64,000 nucleotides of DNA from Lelliottia sp. JS-SCA-14 (GTDB lineage Bacteria; Pseudomonadota; Gammaproteobacteria; Enterobacterales; Enterobacteriaceae): assembly GCF_035593345.1 (NCBI RefSeq), contig NZ_CP141606.1:4030001-4094000 (forward strand). The letters run 5' to 3'. The notes below the pieces were generated by a model that saw only the letters and a list, made by a program, of their open reading frames with translations, searched no databases and was not told where the DNA came from. The position numbers were made by a program, and so were the translations under genes. Of the stretch, positions 25,927 to 34,640 are shown piece by piece (the first letter of the stretch is position 1; each line of letters opens with the position of its first letter).

Positions 25927-26802
25927 ATGAAGTTCGAGGCGTTCCCCGGGATCAGGCAGTTGATCCACTGGATTATCAATAATGAATCCACCATCGTTCA
26001 GGGTGTTTTCAATCTTATTGGTGCCGTTTTTTTATTGTGTGCCGGTGTCTTTATCGCGCGTATCGCCAGTGCGGGATTCAAACGGTTATTGCTGAGCCGT
26101 CAGGTCGATAAAACCGTCACGCAATTCTGTAGCGCCCTGTTGCGCTATGCGATGCTGGCCTTCGCCGTGGTGGCTGCGCTGGGTCGCCTTGGGGTGGAAA
26201 CCTCATCGATCATCGCGGTGATTGGTGCCGCCGGGCTGGCGGTAGGTCTGGCGTTACAGGGATCGCTGTCCAACTTCGCAGCGGGTGTTTTACTGGTGAC
26301 GTTGCGCCCGATCCGCGCCGGGGAATATGCCAGCGTGGGCGCGGTGGCAGGCACCATCGAAGAGGTGCATATTTTCTCCACCACGCTTCGCACTTCCGAT
26401 AATAAAATGGTGGTGGTCCCGAACGGGAAAATCATCGCCAGCGAAATCACTAACTTTTCTCGCCAGCCGCATCGCCGGGTCGATATTACGTTAGGCGTGG
26501 CTTACACCACCTCCATTGAACATCTGAAAAGCGTCATTAAAACCGTCATTACCCTTGACCCGCGGATCTTGCATGACAAAGGGCAGGTCATTCGTTTAAA
26601 CGAATTCGCGCCGTCGTCGCTGAATTTTGTGGTGCGCGTATGGACAGAAAATAAAAACTATTGGGACGTTTATTACGACCTGATGGAAAACATTAAGAAC
26701 GCGCTGGATGCCAATCAGATCGCCATGCCTTACCCGCAAATGGATATCCATCTGAATGACCTGAGGCAGACCGCAAATGCGAAGGAGGTGACGCACTCAT
26801 GA
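25927..26802 (+). CDS. MscS-family mechanosensitive channel
   Basis: 291 residues from the ATG at 25927 (AAGGA 6-7 bases upstream); a TTG six codons earlier is less likely. Three transmembrane helices are present. The pore-lining third helix and beta-domain start read GLALQGSLSNFAAGVLLVTLRPIRAGEY, followed by TIEEVHIFSTTLRTSDNKMVVVPNGKI, which closely parallels E. coli MscS (286 residues). Its role is release of solutes on hypo-osmotic shock. It overlaps the AI-2E family gene by 4 bp, so they form an operon. It is probably a paralogue of the main mscS, which sits elsewhere in E. coli. Confidence 0.92.
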   Translation: MKFEAFPGIRQLIHWIINNESTIVQGVFNLIGAVFLLCAGVFIARIASAGFKRLLLSRQVDKTVTQFCSALLRYAMLAFAVVAALGRLGVETSSIIAVIGAAGLAVGLALQGSLSNFAAGVLLVTLRPIRAGEYASVGAVAGTIEEVHIFSTTLRTSDNKMVVVPNGKIIASEITNFSRQPHRRVDITLGVAYTTSIEHLKSVIKTVITLDPRILHDKGQVIRLNEFAPSSLNFVVRVWTENKNYWDVYYDLMENIKNALDANQIAMPYPQMDIHLNDLRQTANAKEVTHS

Positions 26803-27860
26803 TCGCTTCTCGCCCGCAGCGCGATGTGCCGCAGATCCTGTTCAGCGTGTTGTTGATTTTAACGATGCTCTGCTGCTGCGTCTGGATCGTGAAACCCTTT
26901 ATTCTCAGCGTCATCTGGGCCGGATTGATTACCATTGCCACCTGGCCGCTGTTTACTCTGCTGCAGCGCAAAATCGTGCGCCGCAGAGGGGTGGCGATCC
27001 TGCTGATGATGCTGTTTTTGAGCGCTATTTTCCTGCTTCCGGTCATTTTGAGCGCCACGGCCTTTACCGTCATGGCGCAGGATGCCCTGCACTGGCTGAT
27101 GCAGCTGGATATGGCTCATCTGCCGACCTGTGAGTTCCTCAACCGGATCCCCAAAATCGGCCCGCATCTGCATGACAAATGGCTGGGGCTGATTCACAGC
27201 GACAGCGCCGTGCTGTTTGGCACCTTAAAACCCTGGCTGATGAAATGCGCGACCCTGCTGATCAACGAGCTGACGCATATTGGCTCATTGCTGGTGAACG
27301 GCGTGCTGATGCTGGTCTCGTGCCTGGTGTTTTATCTGCACGGCGAGCGTATTGCGCGCGGTTTTCGACATTTCGCCAGACGTATTGCCCAGGGGCGCGG
27401 TGAAACCGCCGTGGTTCTGGCCGGTAAAACGATTCAGGTCGTGGCGATGGGGATTGTGCTGACGGCGGTGATTCAGTCGGCCTTTGCGGGTATCGGCTTG
27501 CTGATCTGCCAGATCCCGGCAGCCGCCCTGCTCACCGGCATGATCTTCGTCCTGTGCCTGATGCAGCTCGGCCCGGTGATCGTCATGTTGCCCGCCGTGG
27601 CGTGGTTATTCTGGAGCGGAATGCACGGAATGGCGTCGCTGCTGCTGGCCTGGACGGTCGTCGCGGGCGCGCTGGATAACTTTATTAAACCTCTGCTGAT
27701 CAACCGTGGCGCAGACACGTCGGTGCTGCTGATTATGATCGGTGTGATCGGGGGGATGTTGGCGTGGGGCATGATTGGCCTATTTATTGGCCCCGTTTTA
27801 CTGGCAGTATCCTGGCGTTTGCTCTCCACCTGGGTGAGCGAAGTGGATTTTAGAGCATAA
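26799..27860 (+). CDS. AI-2E family transporter, YdiK-like
   Basis: 353 residues with about seven to eight transmembrane helices. It resembles E. coli YdiK from the RPQRDVPQILFSVL start to the GMIGLFIGPVLLAVSWRLL end. The family (UPF0118/PerM) includes TqsA and Na+/H+ antiporters, so the substrate cannot be deduced. It overlaps the MscS-like gene (ATGA) and is followed 10 bases later by a small glycine-zipper gene; the three probably form one transcript. Likely a paralogue rather than the ydiK orthologue, given its location. Confidence 0.88.
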   Translation: MIASRPQRDVPQILFSVLLILTMLCCCVWIVKPFILSVIWAGLITIATWPLFTLLQRKIVRRRGVAILLMMLFLSAIFLLPVILSATAFTVMAQDALHWLMQLDMAHLPTCEFLNRIPKIGPHLHDKWLGLIHSDSAVLFGTLKPWLMKCATLLINELTHIGSLLVNGVLMLVSCLVFYLHGERIARGFRHFARRIAQGRGETAVVLAGKTIQVVAMGIVLTAVIQSAFAGIGLLICQIPAAALLTGMIFVLCLMQLGPVIVMLPAVAWLFWSGMHGMASLLLAWTVVAGALDNFIKPLLINRGADTSVLLIMIGVIGGMLAWGMIGLFIGPVLLAVSWRLLSTWVSEVDFRA

Positions 27861-27870
27861 GGAAATAAAC

Positions 27871-28206
27871 ATGATGAACTGCATGAAGGCAACGCTACTC
27901 ATTGGTACCCTCCTCGTTTCCGCCTCAACGCTTGCGATCGATAAAACCGCCGCAGGTGCCGTTGCCGGTGCGGCTATCGGCGCAGCAACGGGCAAAAGCG
28001 TGAAATCCACCGTCGGCGGTGCCGTGGTGGGCGCAGGCACCGGAGCGATGTTCAAAAGCGGCGATAAAGGCAAAGCGGCACGCAAAGGCGGTGCCGTGGG
28101 CGCGGTGGTTGGCGCAGGTGCGGCGGCGATCACCGGCAAAAGCGTGCTGAAAGGCGCGGCCGTGGGCGCCGGTGCAGGCGGTCTGGTGGGCGAAGCCACT
28201 CACTAA
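27871..28206 (+). CDS. Small exported glycine-zipper protein
   Basis: 111 residues. Residues 1-22 are a signal peptide (LLIGTLLVSASTLA). The rest is almost entirely Gly/Ala with GxxxG spacing (AAGAVAGAAIGAATGKSVKSTVGGAVVGAG and a second such block). Two glycine-zipper hairpins interrupted by a lysine-rich loop are predicted. Such proteins insert in or line the outer membrane or oligomerise. AAGGA precedes the first of three in-frame ATGs. It is the last gene of the MscS/AI-2E transcript. No catalytic function is suggested. Confidence 0.75.
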   Translation: MMNCMKATLLIGTLLVSASTLAIDKTAAGAVAGAAIGAATGKSVKSTVGGAVVGAGTGAMFKSGDKGKAARKGGAVGAVVGAGAAAITGKSVLKGAAVGAGAGGLVGEATH

Positions 28207-28213
28207 GTTGCAG

Positions 28214-28253
28214 AAAAAAGGCCGGGCATCTTTTGGATTGCCCGGCCTTTTTA
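28214..28253. terminator. Bidirectional rho-independent terminator
   Basis: A stem AGGCCGGGCA/TGCCCGGCCT (28219-28228 with 28239-28248) is extended by A/T pairs (28214-28218 with 28249-28253), so there is a T-run on each strand. It separates the convergent glycine-zipper and LuxR-type genes. Confidence 0.92.
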
Positions 28254-28274
28254 TTGATATCCTCACCGCGATAA

Positions 28275-28898
28275 TTAATTCACCACATCCATTTTCTTAT
28301 TTTCATAGTGCTGGATGCATTTTCGCAGTTCCAGATCGGTGGTCACATTGAGCTTACGCATAATACTTCTCTTGTGCGTGCTGATGGTTTTTTCACTGCG
28401 GAACAGCACCTTCGAAATATCCACGCCGGAACGCCCCTGCCAGAGATAATCCAGAATCATGCTTTCCGCCCGCGTCAGCGCCACCGGCGATGTTGGCAAC
28501 GTGATGGTCTGATGCCGGGTGGTCAGCACGCTGAGATAGCGCTTTTTCTTCATGACGGTATCAATCAGTTCACGCATGTTGAAATGCACTTCATCCACGC
28601 AAAGAATCGAGCAGCGGGAGCCCAGCACCAGCGCGGACATCAACTCTTTTTGCGCTGCCTTCAGCAGAATCAGCGAGCGCGGATGATCGGCGATGTCATG
28701 GCTGAGGAAGGACTCTTTTGTGAGGCACTCGGTCATATCAAAAATCGAAAAATGCGCCTCGTCCTGCGGGGAGGTATCCTTCGCTGTCAGCTGGTAGCCC
28801 CAGTGAGGATTGTGGCTGGCCAGTTTATCCAGGCTATTGCGGATCCCGGCAAGATATAATTCATTCCGGATTTGGTAATGAATCTGACAGATAAACAT
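28275..28898 (-). CDS. LuxR-type (GerE) transcriptional regulator
   Basis: 207 residues. The C-terminal quarter (about 138-195, LTRAESMILDYLWQGRSGVDISKVLFRSEKTISTHKRSIMRKLNV) is a LuxR/GerE helix-turn-helix. The N-terminal part is not a recognisable receiver: no phosphorylatable aspartate motif is apparent. It begins 8 bases after the stop of another LuxR-type gene, so the two are cotranscribed. The target genes are unknown. Confidence 0.85.
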   Translation of the reverse strand: MFICQIHYQIRNELYLAGIRNSLDKLASHNPHWGYQLTAKDTSPQDEAHFSIFDMTECLTKESFLSHDIADHPRSLILLKAAQKELMSALVLGSRCSILCVDEVHFNMRELIDTVMKKKRYLSVLTTRHQTITLPTSPVALTRAESMILDYLWQGRSGVDISKVLFRSEKTISTHKRSIMRKLNVTTDLELRKCIQHYENKKMDVVN

Positions 28899-28906
28899 AA
28901 ATATCC

Positions 28907-29557
28907 TTATTTACAGTAAGAAGAGAGTTGAGCCATTGCCGAGAGCAAATTCATCCAGCCCGCTTTGGTATCAATATCTAAGCGCAGTCGCGCATTGCGT
29001 TTAAAGGTAAATACCGTTTTATAATTGCAGTGCCGACGGGTCGCGATCTCCTGCGTTTGCAGACCGCTGGAATAATCCAGCAGGACATTCAGTTCCGAGA
29101 GGGAAAAATGTTTTCCGCGCACGGTTCGGAGAGAAACATCTTTAATCATGAGCGGCAATCTGCTGCCCAGCTCATCTTCTGTCAGACAATAGCTCGCTCC
29201 AGAGGCGATAAATAAACGCGTCAGCAGTTCCTCTTTTTGCGGAAGATAGACCACCGTTTTTAGCGACAGCGTTTTCGTAAAGTGTAACGTCCGAAGGATT
29301 TTTCCCAGCACGCCTTCCAGCCCTGCCGCCCCGACCAGCAGCACTTTGGCGGCATCTGACTGGCTACAAATCTCTTCGGTCAGTTGATCGGGAGACAGGC
29401 AGGCAATCACCTGATGCCCCAGCTCCTGAAGCTGTAGACAGAGGCCATGGCGTATAAGTACGCGTGGTTCATAAAGAATAATAAGAGGTAGGGAATCCAT
29501 AGCATCCATTGCATCAAATAAAAATAGTGAATCCTCTACAAGATAATTCTCAGGCAC
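28907..29557 (-). CDS. LuxR-type regulator with degenerate receiver-like domain
   Basis: 216 residues if the GTG at 29557 is used; its Shine-Dalgarno is poor, and ATG codons at 29509 and 29500 are alternatives. Residues about 20-140 look like a response-regulator fold (LPLIILYEPRVLIRHGLCLQLQELGHQVIAC, AKVLLVGAAG) without the usual acidic pocket and phosphoacceptor. The C-terminal part (about 150-205, FSLSELNVLLDYSSGLQTQEIATRRHCNYKTVFTFKRNARLRLDI) is a GerE-type helix-turn-helix. It resembles auxiliary regulators such as BglJ or RcsA that pair with another LuxR-type protein. It is cotranscribed with the LuxR-type gene downstream. Confidence 0.72.
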   Translation of the reverse strand: MPENYLVEDSLFLFDAMDAMDSLPLIILYEPRVLIRHGLCLQLQELGHQVIACLSPDQLTEEICSQSDAAKVLLVGAAGLEGVLGKILRTLHFTKTLSLKTVVYLPQKEELLTRLFIASGASYCLTEDELGSRLPLMIKDVSLRTVRGKHFSLSELNVLLDYSSGLQTQEIATRRHCNYKTVFTFKRNARLRLDIDTKAGWMNLLSAMAQLSSYCK

Positions 29558-29758
29558 CTATATTCATATGTAATTTAATTCCAAAAGTGGACTAAACGTT
29601 CAAAAATTCGTGTTTAATCGGACGCCGTCGCGCTGGCGATTGTTCCACATCTTTGAAAAAAGATGCACTTATCGCAAATCACCCTCTTTTTTCAACAGCA
29701 TATTTACAACCGACGCTAAACTGGCAAGAATAATTCTTATTTTCCTAAGAAATTTCCT

Positions 29759-30742
29759 ATGTCAGAACAGGCGCTAAGACAACAGATCCAGAATCTGAAA
29801 AAGCATAACGCCCGGCTTGCCAGGCTGGCACGCGACGCCCGGAGCAAGCTCAGCGCTGCGCTGGACGGCACGGGCCTGTGTCTGTGGCAGCTTGATGTGC
29901 CGACAGGGAAGTTGATTATCTACAATCGCCGCTGGGGGTCGATGCTCGGCTACCAGCCGAAAGAGCTGAGCGCGCAGTTCGACGTCTGGCGGGAACATCT
30001 TCACCCCGACGATAAACAGATGGTGCTGGATGCCTTCTATGACCATCTGCACGGCAAAACCGCCTTCTACGAAGCGCTGCACCGGATGCAGCATAAAAAC
30101 GGCACCGTCAGCTGGGTGCTGGATCGCGGGCGCGTCAGCGAGTGGGACGAGGTCGGCAACCCGATCAAAGTGACCGGCACCCACATCGATATGACCAAAG
30201 AGAAGCAGTACGAGGAACAGCTCGCGCTGCTGGCAAATCACGATCCGCTTACCGGCCTCGCCAACCGCCATGCCCTCGTCAAACACTTCGGCGCGCTCAA
30301 AGCTCAGGGCCCGCTGTGCGTGGCCTTTATCGATCTCGATGATTTCAAAACGGTGAACGATACTTTCGGCCATCGCAGCGGCGATGAGCTGCTGATCCAG
30401 CTGAGCCAACGCCTGCGCGATACCTGTCCTCAGGGCTCGATTGTCGGTCGACTGAGCGGGGATGAGTTTGTCCTGCTGCTGCCCTTCCCGCTCTCAAGTC
30501 TGTGGGTGAACAGCACCGCGCATAGCTGTTTGCGCGCGGCGCTCACCCCCTTCGAGCTGGATAACGGCCAGGCGCAGGTGGGGGCGTCGATTGGGATTGA
30601 TGAGGTGCAAACCCAGGATGATTTCGTCAACGCCCTGCGCCGTGCGGATCAGTCGATGTATCAGATCAAACACACCGGCAAGAACGGCGTGGCGATCGGC
30701 ACGACGCTGATTTCCATTTCGCGCACCGGAACCGACGCGTGA
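29759..30742 (+). CDS. PAS-GGDEF diguanylate cyclase
   Basis: 327 residues, no transmembrane segment. A short coiled coil (1-30) is followed by a PAS/PAC sensor domain (about 33-155, with LCLWQLDVPTGKLIIYNRRWGSMLGY) and a GGDEF domain (about 160-318). The active-site motif is SGDEF at 233-237, a tolerated variant, preceded by the usual HDPLTGLANR and DDFKTVNDTFGH. The RxxD inhibitory site is not conserved, so product feedback may be lost. It should make cyclic di-GMP from GTP. The stop codon overlaps the GTG start of the DeoR-family gene, a coupling that could link c-di-GMP to that regulator. Confidence 0.9.
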   Translation: MSEQALRQQIQNLKKHNARLARLARDARSKLSAALDGTGLCLWQLDVPTGKLIIYNRRWGSMLGYQPKELSAQFDVWREHLHPDDKQMVLDAFYDHLHGKTAFYEALHRMQHKNGTVSWVLDRGRVSEWDEVGNPIKVTGTHIDMTKEKQYEEQLALLANHDPLTGLANRHALVKHFGALKAQGPLCVAFIDLDDFKTVNDTFGHRSGDELLIQLSQRLRDTCPQGSIVGRLSGDEFVLLLPFPLSSLWVNSTAHSCLRAALTPFELDNGQAQVGASIGIDEVQTQDDFVNALRRADQSMYQIKHTGKNGVAIGTTLISISRTGTDA

Positions 30743-31455
30743 AGGCCAACCGTCAGCAGACGATCATCCAGTTGCTGAGCGGCTGCGACGGCTTGACGAC
30801 CGAGGCGCTGGCCGACCAGCTGGCCGTGAGTAAGGAGACCATCCGTCGCGATTTGAAAGGGTTGCAGCAGCAGGGGAAAATCGTGCGTCACCACGGTCGC
30901 GCGCGTGCCATTCATCCGGATAACCGCGACGGCGGCGAGCCGTTCGGCGCGCGTCTCAAAAGCCATTATGCCGATAAAGTGGATATCGCCCACCGCGCGC
31001 TGGACTGGGTCAGCCCTGGCATGACCCTCGCCCTCGACGCCAGCTCGACCTGTTTTCATCTCGCCCGCCAGCTTCCGGACATCGACCTGACGGTGGTCAC
31101 CAACAGCCTGCCCATCTGCCATGAAATGGCGAAACGTGAGCGCATTAATTTGATCTGCACGGGCGGGATGCTGGATCGCAAATATCGCTTCTACGTTAAC
31201 CCTGGGCTGGTGACGCTGCTGAAAGGGCTTGAGATCGACCTGTTTATCTTTTCCTGCGAAGGGGTGGATGAACAGGGTGATATATGGGACCCCGCCGAGC
31301 AAAACGCGGCCTTTAAGTCGCAGCTATTACGCCGCGCCAGCCAGTCTTTGTTATTGATTGATAAGAGTAAGTTCCAGCGTTCGAGCGAAGTCAAAATCGG
31401 CTCACTGTCCCAGGTCACGCAGATGATTACCGACGCTCACCCTTCCAGACGATAG
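30739..31455 (+). CDS. DeoR-family regulator, FucR-like
   Basis: 238 residues starting with a GTG that overlaps the cyclase stop (GTGA). The DeoR helix-turn-helix (about 5-58, [37 protein letters not shown]) precedes the sugar-phosphate sensor domain with [30 protein letters not shown] and [15 protein letters not shown]. The whole chain parallels E. coli FucR, the L-fucose operon activator. No fucose genes are in this window, so it may be an orphan paralogue. It overlaps the convergent yghW by 19 bp at the 3' end. Confidence 0.85.
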   Translation: MKANRQQTIIQLLSGCDGLTTEALADQLAVSKETIRRDLKGLQQQGKIVRHHGRARAIHPDNRDGGEPFGARLKSHYADKVDIAHRALDWVSPGMTLALDASSTCFHLARQLPDIDLTVVTNSLPICHEMAKRERINLICTGGMLDRKYRFYVNPGLVTLLKGLEIDLFIFSCEGVDEQGDIWDPAEQNAAFKSQLLRRASQSLLLIDKSKFQRSSEVKIGSLSQVTQMITDAHPSRR

Positions 31456-31724
31456 CCCGCCATAAAGTAGCGCAGCGTGGTGCTGGACTGATTCTCTTTA
31501 AAGAAATCCATCACCATGTCGCGGTCCAGCCCGTAGCGGCGCGTCAGAATTCCCGCCTCCCATGCGCTAAGCTGGCGGTCGCCGGTTTTCTCAAACATCC
31601 GGTGCGAAAAGCCCAGCACAAACCCGCGTTTATAGTCGGAACAGAAATGCGCCACGTTGTGTGCGGTATCCGCCTGTGCCGCGCGCATCCCCGCCATCAA
31701 CCCTTTGCCAAAATGGTTTTCCAT
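31437..31724 (-). CDS. yghW: DUF2623 family protein YghW
   Basis: 95 residues, the same length as E. coli YghW and very similar ([67 protein letters not shown]). No signal or transmembrane segment. Function unknown. A nearly perfect ModE-type palindrome lies 14-41 bases upstream of the start codon, so its expression probably depends on molybdate. It overlaps the convergent FucR-like gene by 19 bp. Confidence 0.9.
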   Translation of the reverse strand: MENHFGKGLMAGMRAAQADTAHNVAHFCSDYKRGFVLGFSHRMFEKTGDRQLSAWEAGILTRRYGLDRDMVMDFFKENQSSTTLRYFMAGYRLEG

Positions 31725-31737
31725 CGCTCTACCCTCA

Positions 31738-31765
31738 ATCGTTATATATCAAATTATATAGCGAT
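31738..31765. promoter_or_regulatory. ModE-type operator upstream of yghW
   Basis: ATCGTTATATA-N6-TATATAGCGAT, an 11-6-11 palindrome with one mismatch, fits the ModE consensus half-site and spacing as I recall them. It lies 14-41 bases upstream of the yghW start, so binding of Mo-ModE would most simply repress. Confidence 0.65.
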
Positions 31766-31785
31766 ATTTTGAGCGATGGCTAGTG

Positions 31786-31812
31786 GAAAATAAGGCCGCA
31801 CGAGGCGGCCTT
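31786..31812 (-). terminator. Rho-independent terminator after the chemoreceptor gene
   Basis: An 8-bp stem AAGGCCGC/GCGGCCTT (31792-31799 with 31805-31812) is followed on the minus strand by ATTTTCC. It lies 12 bases beyond the TGA that would end the read-through chemoreceptor frame, which supports that TGA as the ancestral end of the gene. Confidence 0.75.
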
Positions 31813-31904
31813 TACAGGATGAATCAGAACGAAACCCACTCATCGGGCACACCCGATGCTTTCGCCAGCGCTGGCGCTTTCGGCGAAACAGCAGGCGCAC
31901 CGTT

Positions 31905-33461
31905 TTACGGCTCCTGCGCTGACAGGCGGAATTTCTGCACCGAGCGCTGCAGCTCTTCCGTCTGACGTTCCAGGGCCGAGGCAGCGGCGGAGACCTGCTC
32001 GACGAGCGAGGCGTTCTGCTGCGTCACGCCGTCCATCTGCGTAATCGCCACGCCGACCTGCGAAATCCCTTTGCTCTGCTCTTCCGACGCCGAAGCGATC
32101 TGCTTCATGATGGTCGTCACTTCGGTTACGGCGCGCAGGATCGCTTCCATGGTGGTGCCCGTGTCGCTGACGATCTTAGAACCCTGTTCGACGCGGGAGA
32201 CGGAATCGGCGATCAGCCCTTCGATCTCCTTCGCTGCGTTGGCGCTTCGGCTCGCCAGGTTACGCACTTCCCCCGCGACAACGGCAAATCCACGGCCCTG
32301 CTCCCCGGCACGCGCCGCTTCAACCGCCGCGTTAAGCGCCAGAATATTGGTCTGGAAGGCGATGCTGTTGATCACCGTGGTGATCTCGGCGATTTTCTTC
32401 GAGCTGGTGGAGATCCCGCTCATGGTGGTGACGACGTCATCCACCAGCGAACCGCCGCGGCTCGCGGTGGTGGAGGCGACATCGGCCAACTGGCTGGCCT
32501 GACGCGCGTTTTCGGCGTTCAGTTTTACCGTGGCGGTAAGCTGTTCCATGCTGGCCGCCGTCTGTTCCAGCGCTGCGGCCTGCTCTTCCGTACGGGAGGA
32601 GAGATCGTTATTGCCGCTGGAGATTTCCGTCGCGCCGCGCCAGATATTCTCGCTGCCGGAGCGAATCGAACTGACCGCTTCGCGCAGGCTGTCCTGCATC
32701 GCGGTTAACAGCGGCACCAGTCGGCCCACGCAGTTGCGCCCAAACGGGGCAATGGGCTGGCTGAGGTCGCCCTGGGCGATCTGGCGGAAGTGCTCACGAA
32801 TCCGATCCAGGGGTTTCACCAGCATGGCGACCAGATAACGGTCGGTGAAGAGCAGGATCAGCAGACCGATAATGGTCGCGGCGATGATCACCACGCGGGT
32901 CATGCGGGTCAGGCTGTCCACCACGTCACGGGTACTGTCGAGGGTGCTGGCCGCGGAGGTGTTAAATTTATCCGCCGCCGCGCCAAACGCGCGACTCAGG
33001 GGTGGTGTGACGTTATTCGCCTGCTGACGATATCCCTCGATCGTCCCCTGCTGCGCCTGCTGCATTTGCAGGGCAATCCCTTGATCCAGCAGCGCCTGCC
33101 AGCTGCTAATCACTTCCGCTGAGACGTTTTCGTCCATCGGTCCTGGCGAGATGGCCTTCATCTCGTTGAGCTTCTTGCTCATATTATCCAGCGCCTGCTG
33201 TGCGGAGGCTAAATCAGGATTGCCGCCTGCCGCTTTGGCTTCCATGGCGCGACTCAGGCGCGTGACGAAGCGGAAATATTGATCGTTACCCTGACTCAAA
33301 ATCGTCATTTGTTTCACGATCTGGCGATCGATGTCGTTCCCGTCTGAAACCCTGGAAAGTGACCAGGTGCTGTAAAGCCCAACCCCTGCCCACATCAAAC
33401 AAAAAATACCCAGAATCGTCAGCATGACGAACCGGATAGTAAAATTACGAAGCATTTGCAT
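31905..33461 (-). CDS. Methyl-accepting chemotaxis protein, C-terminus truncated by an in-frame stop
   Basis: 518 residues before TAA. TM1 lies at about 10-32, a four-helix periplasmic ligand domain at about 33-188, TM2 at about 189-211, HAMP at about 212-265 and the methyl-accepting signalling domain at about 266-515, with the conserved hairpin [42 protein letters not shown] precedes the ATG. After TAA (31905-31907) the same frame stays open for 26 codons and ends PDEWVSF-TGA (31824-31826), an xWxxF pentapeptide like the CheR/CheB tether of major receptors. The tether is thus lost or made only by read-through. GCCGATAA at 33514-33521 upstream resembles a sigma-28 -10 element, though the best TAAA is at non-standard spacing. 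An inverted repeat ACTCGTC/GACGAGT lies at 33487-33503. Confidence 0.9.
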   Translation of the reverse strand: MQMLRNFTIRFVMLTILGIFCLMWAGVGLYSTWSLSRVSDGNDIDRQIVKQMTILSQGNDQYFRFVTRLSRAMEAKAAGGNPDLASAQQALDNMSKKLNEMKAISPGPMDENVSAEVISSWQALLDQGIALQMQQAQQGTIEGYRQQANNVTPPLSRAFGAAADKFNTSAASTLDSTRDVVDSLTRMTRVVIIAATIIGLLILLFTDRYLVAMLVKPLDRIREHFRQIAQGDLSQPIAPFGRNCVGRLVPLLTAMQDSLREAVSSIRSGSENIWRGATEISSGNNDLSSRTEEQAAALEQTAASMEQLTATVKLNAENARQASQLADVASTTASRGGSLVDDVVTTMSGISTSSKKIAEITTVINSIAFQTNILALNAAVEAARAGEQGRGFAVVAGEVRNLASRSANAAKEIEGLIADSVSRVEQGSKIVSDTGTTMEAILRAVTEVTTIMKQIASASEEQSKGISQVGVAITQMDGVTQQNASLVEQVSAAASALERQTEELQRSVQKFRLSAQEP

Positions 33462-33619
33462 AAGAGTATCCTTGCCGTTAGGGAAAACTCGTCTAAGACG
33501 AGTCTTATCTTCGTTATCGGCAACGCATACACTTTAAGGAGTATTTTTATAAAAACTTACGCATCTTAATTTTTAAAAAAATAATATCGCCCAATACCCT
33601 TATAATTAGCGCGCAAATA

Positions 33620-33655
33620 TAATAAAAAAGAGCCGGGATTTTCCGGCTCCTTTTT
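33620..33655. terminator. Rho-independent terminator after yghX
   Basis: A 7-bp stem GAGCCGG/CCGGCTC (33630-33636 with 33643-33649) with a 6-nt loop is followed by six T on the minus strand. C plus five T follow on the plus strand. It lies 18 bases past the yghX stop. Confidence 0.88.
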
Positions 33656-33672
33656 GAAACATTAAATTCATA

Positions 33673-34560
33673 TTACTTCAAATATTTCTCAAACCATCCC
33701 AGCGTTCGTTTCCATGCCAGTTCGGCTGCGGCTTCGTCGTAACGCGGAGTCGAATCGTTATGGAAACCGTGATTCACGCCGGGGTAAATCCAGGCTTCAT
33801 AGACTTTATTATTGGCTTTGAGTGCCGCTTCATAGGCGGGCCAGCCTTCGTTGATATTCTTATCAAGCTCTGCGTAATGCAGCAGCAGCGGCGCTTTAAT
33901 ACGTGGAACATCCGCCGCCGCGGGCTGGCGACCATAGAAGGGTACGGCGCAGTCCAGCTCAGGATAGGCCACCGCCGCGGCATTAGAGACGCCACCACCG
34001 TAGCAAAAACCGGTGATCCCGACTTTGCCGGTCGCATCGGGATGTTTTTTCATAAACTCGACGGCGGCAAAGAAATCGTTCATCAGTTTTGTCGGGTCGA
34101 CTTTCTGTTGCAGTACTTTGCCCTCTTCATCATTGCCGGGATAACCGCCAACGGAGGTTAATCCGTCCGGTGCCAGGGCAATATATCCCGCTTTGGCGAC
34201 CCGTCGGGCGACATCCTCAATATAGGGGTTCAGCCCCCGGTTTTCGTGGACCACCACCACGGCAGGCACTTTTCCGGTGGTCTTCGCGGGTTTCACCAGA
34301 TAACCGCGCACGTCACCATTGCCGTTCGGCGACGGGTAATGAATGTATTCCGGCAGAATATCGGGATCGGTAAATTTCACCTGCTCGGCCAGCGCATAAT
34401 TGGGTTTGAGCATATTGAATAACGCCAGCGCCGTGACGCCGCCCGCTGCATAGCGCGCTGCGAGGTTCAGGAACTCGCGTTTAGATATTTTGCCGTGGGC
34501 GTAATAGTCATAATAATCGAGCAATTCTTGCGGAAAATCTTTGGCGGTCAGGCGGGTCAT
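33673..34560 (-). CDS. yghX: Dienelactone hydrolase family protein YghX
   Basis: 295 residues. The alpha/beta-hydrolase body has the DLH nucleophile motif GFCYGGG with Cys186, a candidate acid Asp233 (AELDKN) and histidine His264 (GVNHGFHND). The N-terminal 58 residues contain [23 protein letters not shown] and ALA before the mature part. This resembles a Tat signal in which the first arginine is lysine, so export is possible. As I recall, yghX is a pseudogene in E. coli K-12; here it is intact. A GAGGAG site precedes the ATG. It is divergent from gpr. Confidence 0.88.
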   Translation of the reverse strand: MTRLTAKDFPQELLDYYDYYAHGKISKREFLNLAARYAAGGVTALALFNMLKPNYALAEQVKFTDPDILPEYIHYPSPNGNGDVRGYLVKPAKTTGKVPAVVVVHENRGLNPYIEDVARRVAKAGYIALAPDGLTSVGGYPGNDEEGKVLQQKVDPTKLMNDFFAAVEFMKKHPDATGKVGITGFCYGGGVSNAAAVAYPELDCAVPFYGRQPAAADVPRIKAPLLLHYAELDKNINEGWPAYEAALKANNKVYEAWIYPGVNHGFHNDSTPRYDEAAAELAWKRTLGWFEKYLK

Positions 34561-34640
34561 CGCATATCTCCTCGAATTGTGATTTTATAATCATAGAATG
34601 AAAACGTTGTTTCGAAAATTCATCATAGAAAGGAGACATC

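Noticed and set aside
33514-33540. Standard sigma-28 promoter for the chemoreceptor
   Set aside because: GCCGATAA is an exact -10 match, but the nearest TAAA is only 11 bases away instead of about 15, so the promoter is not called as a feature.
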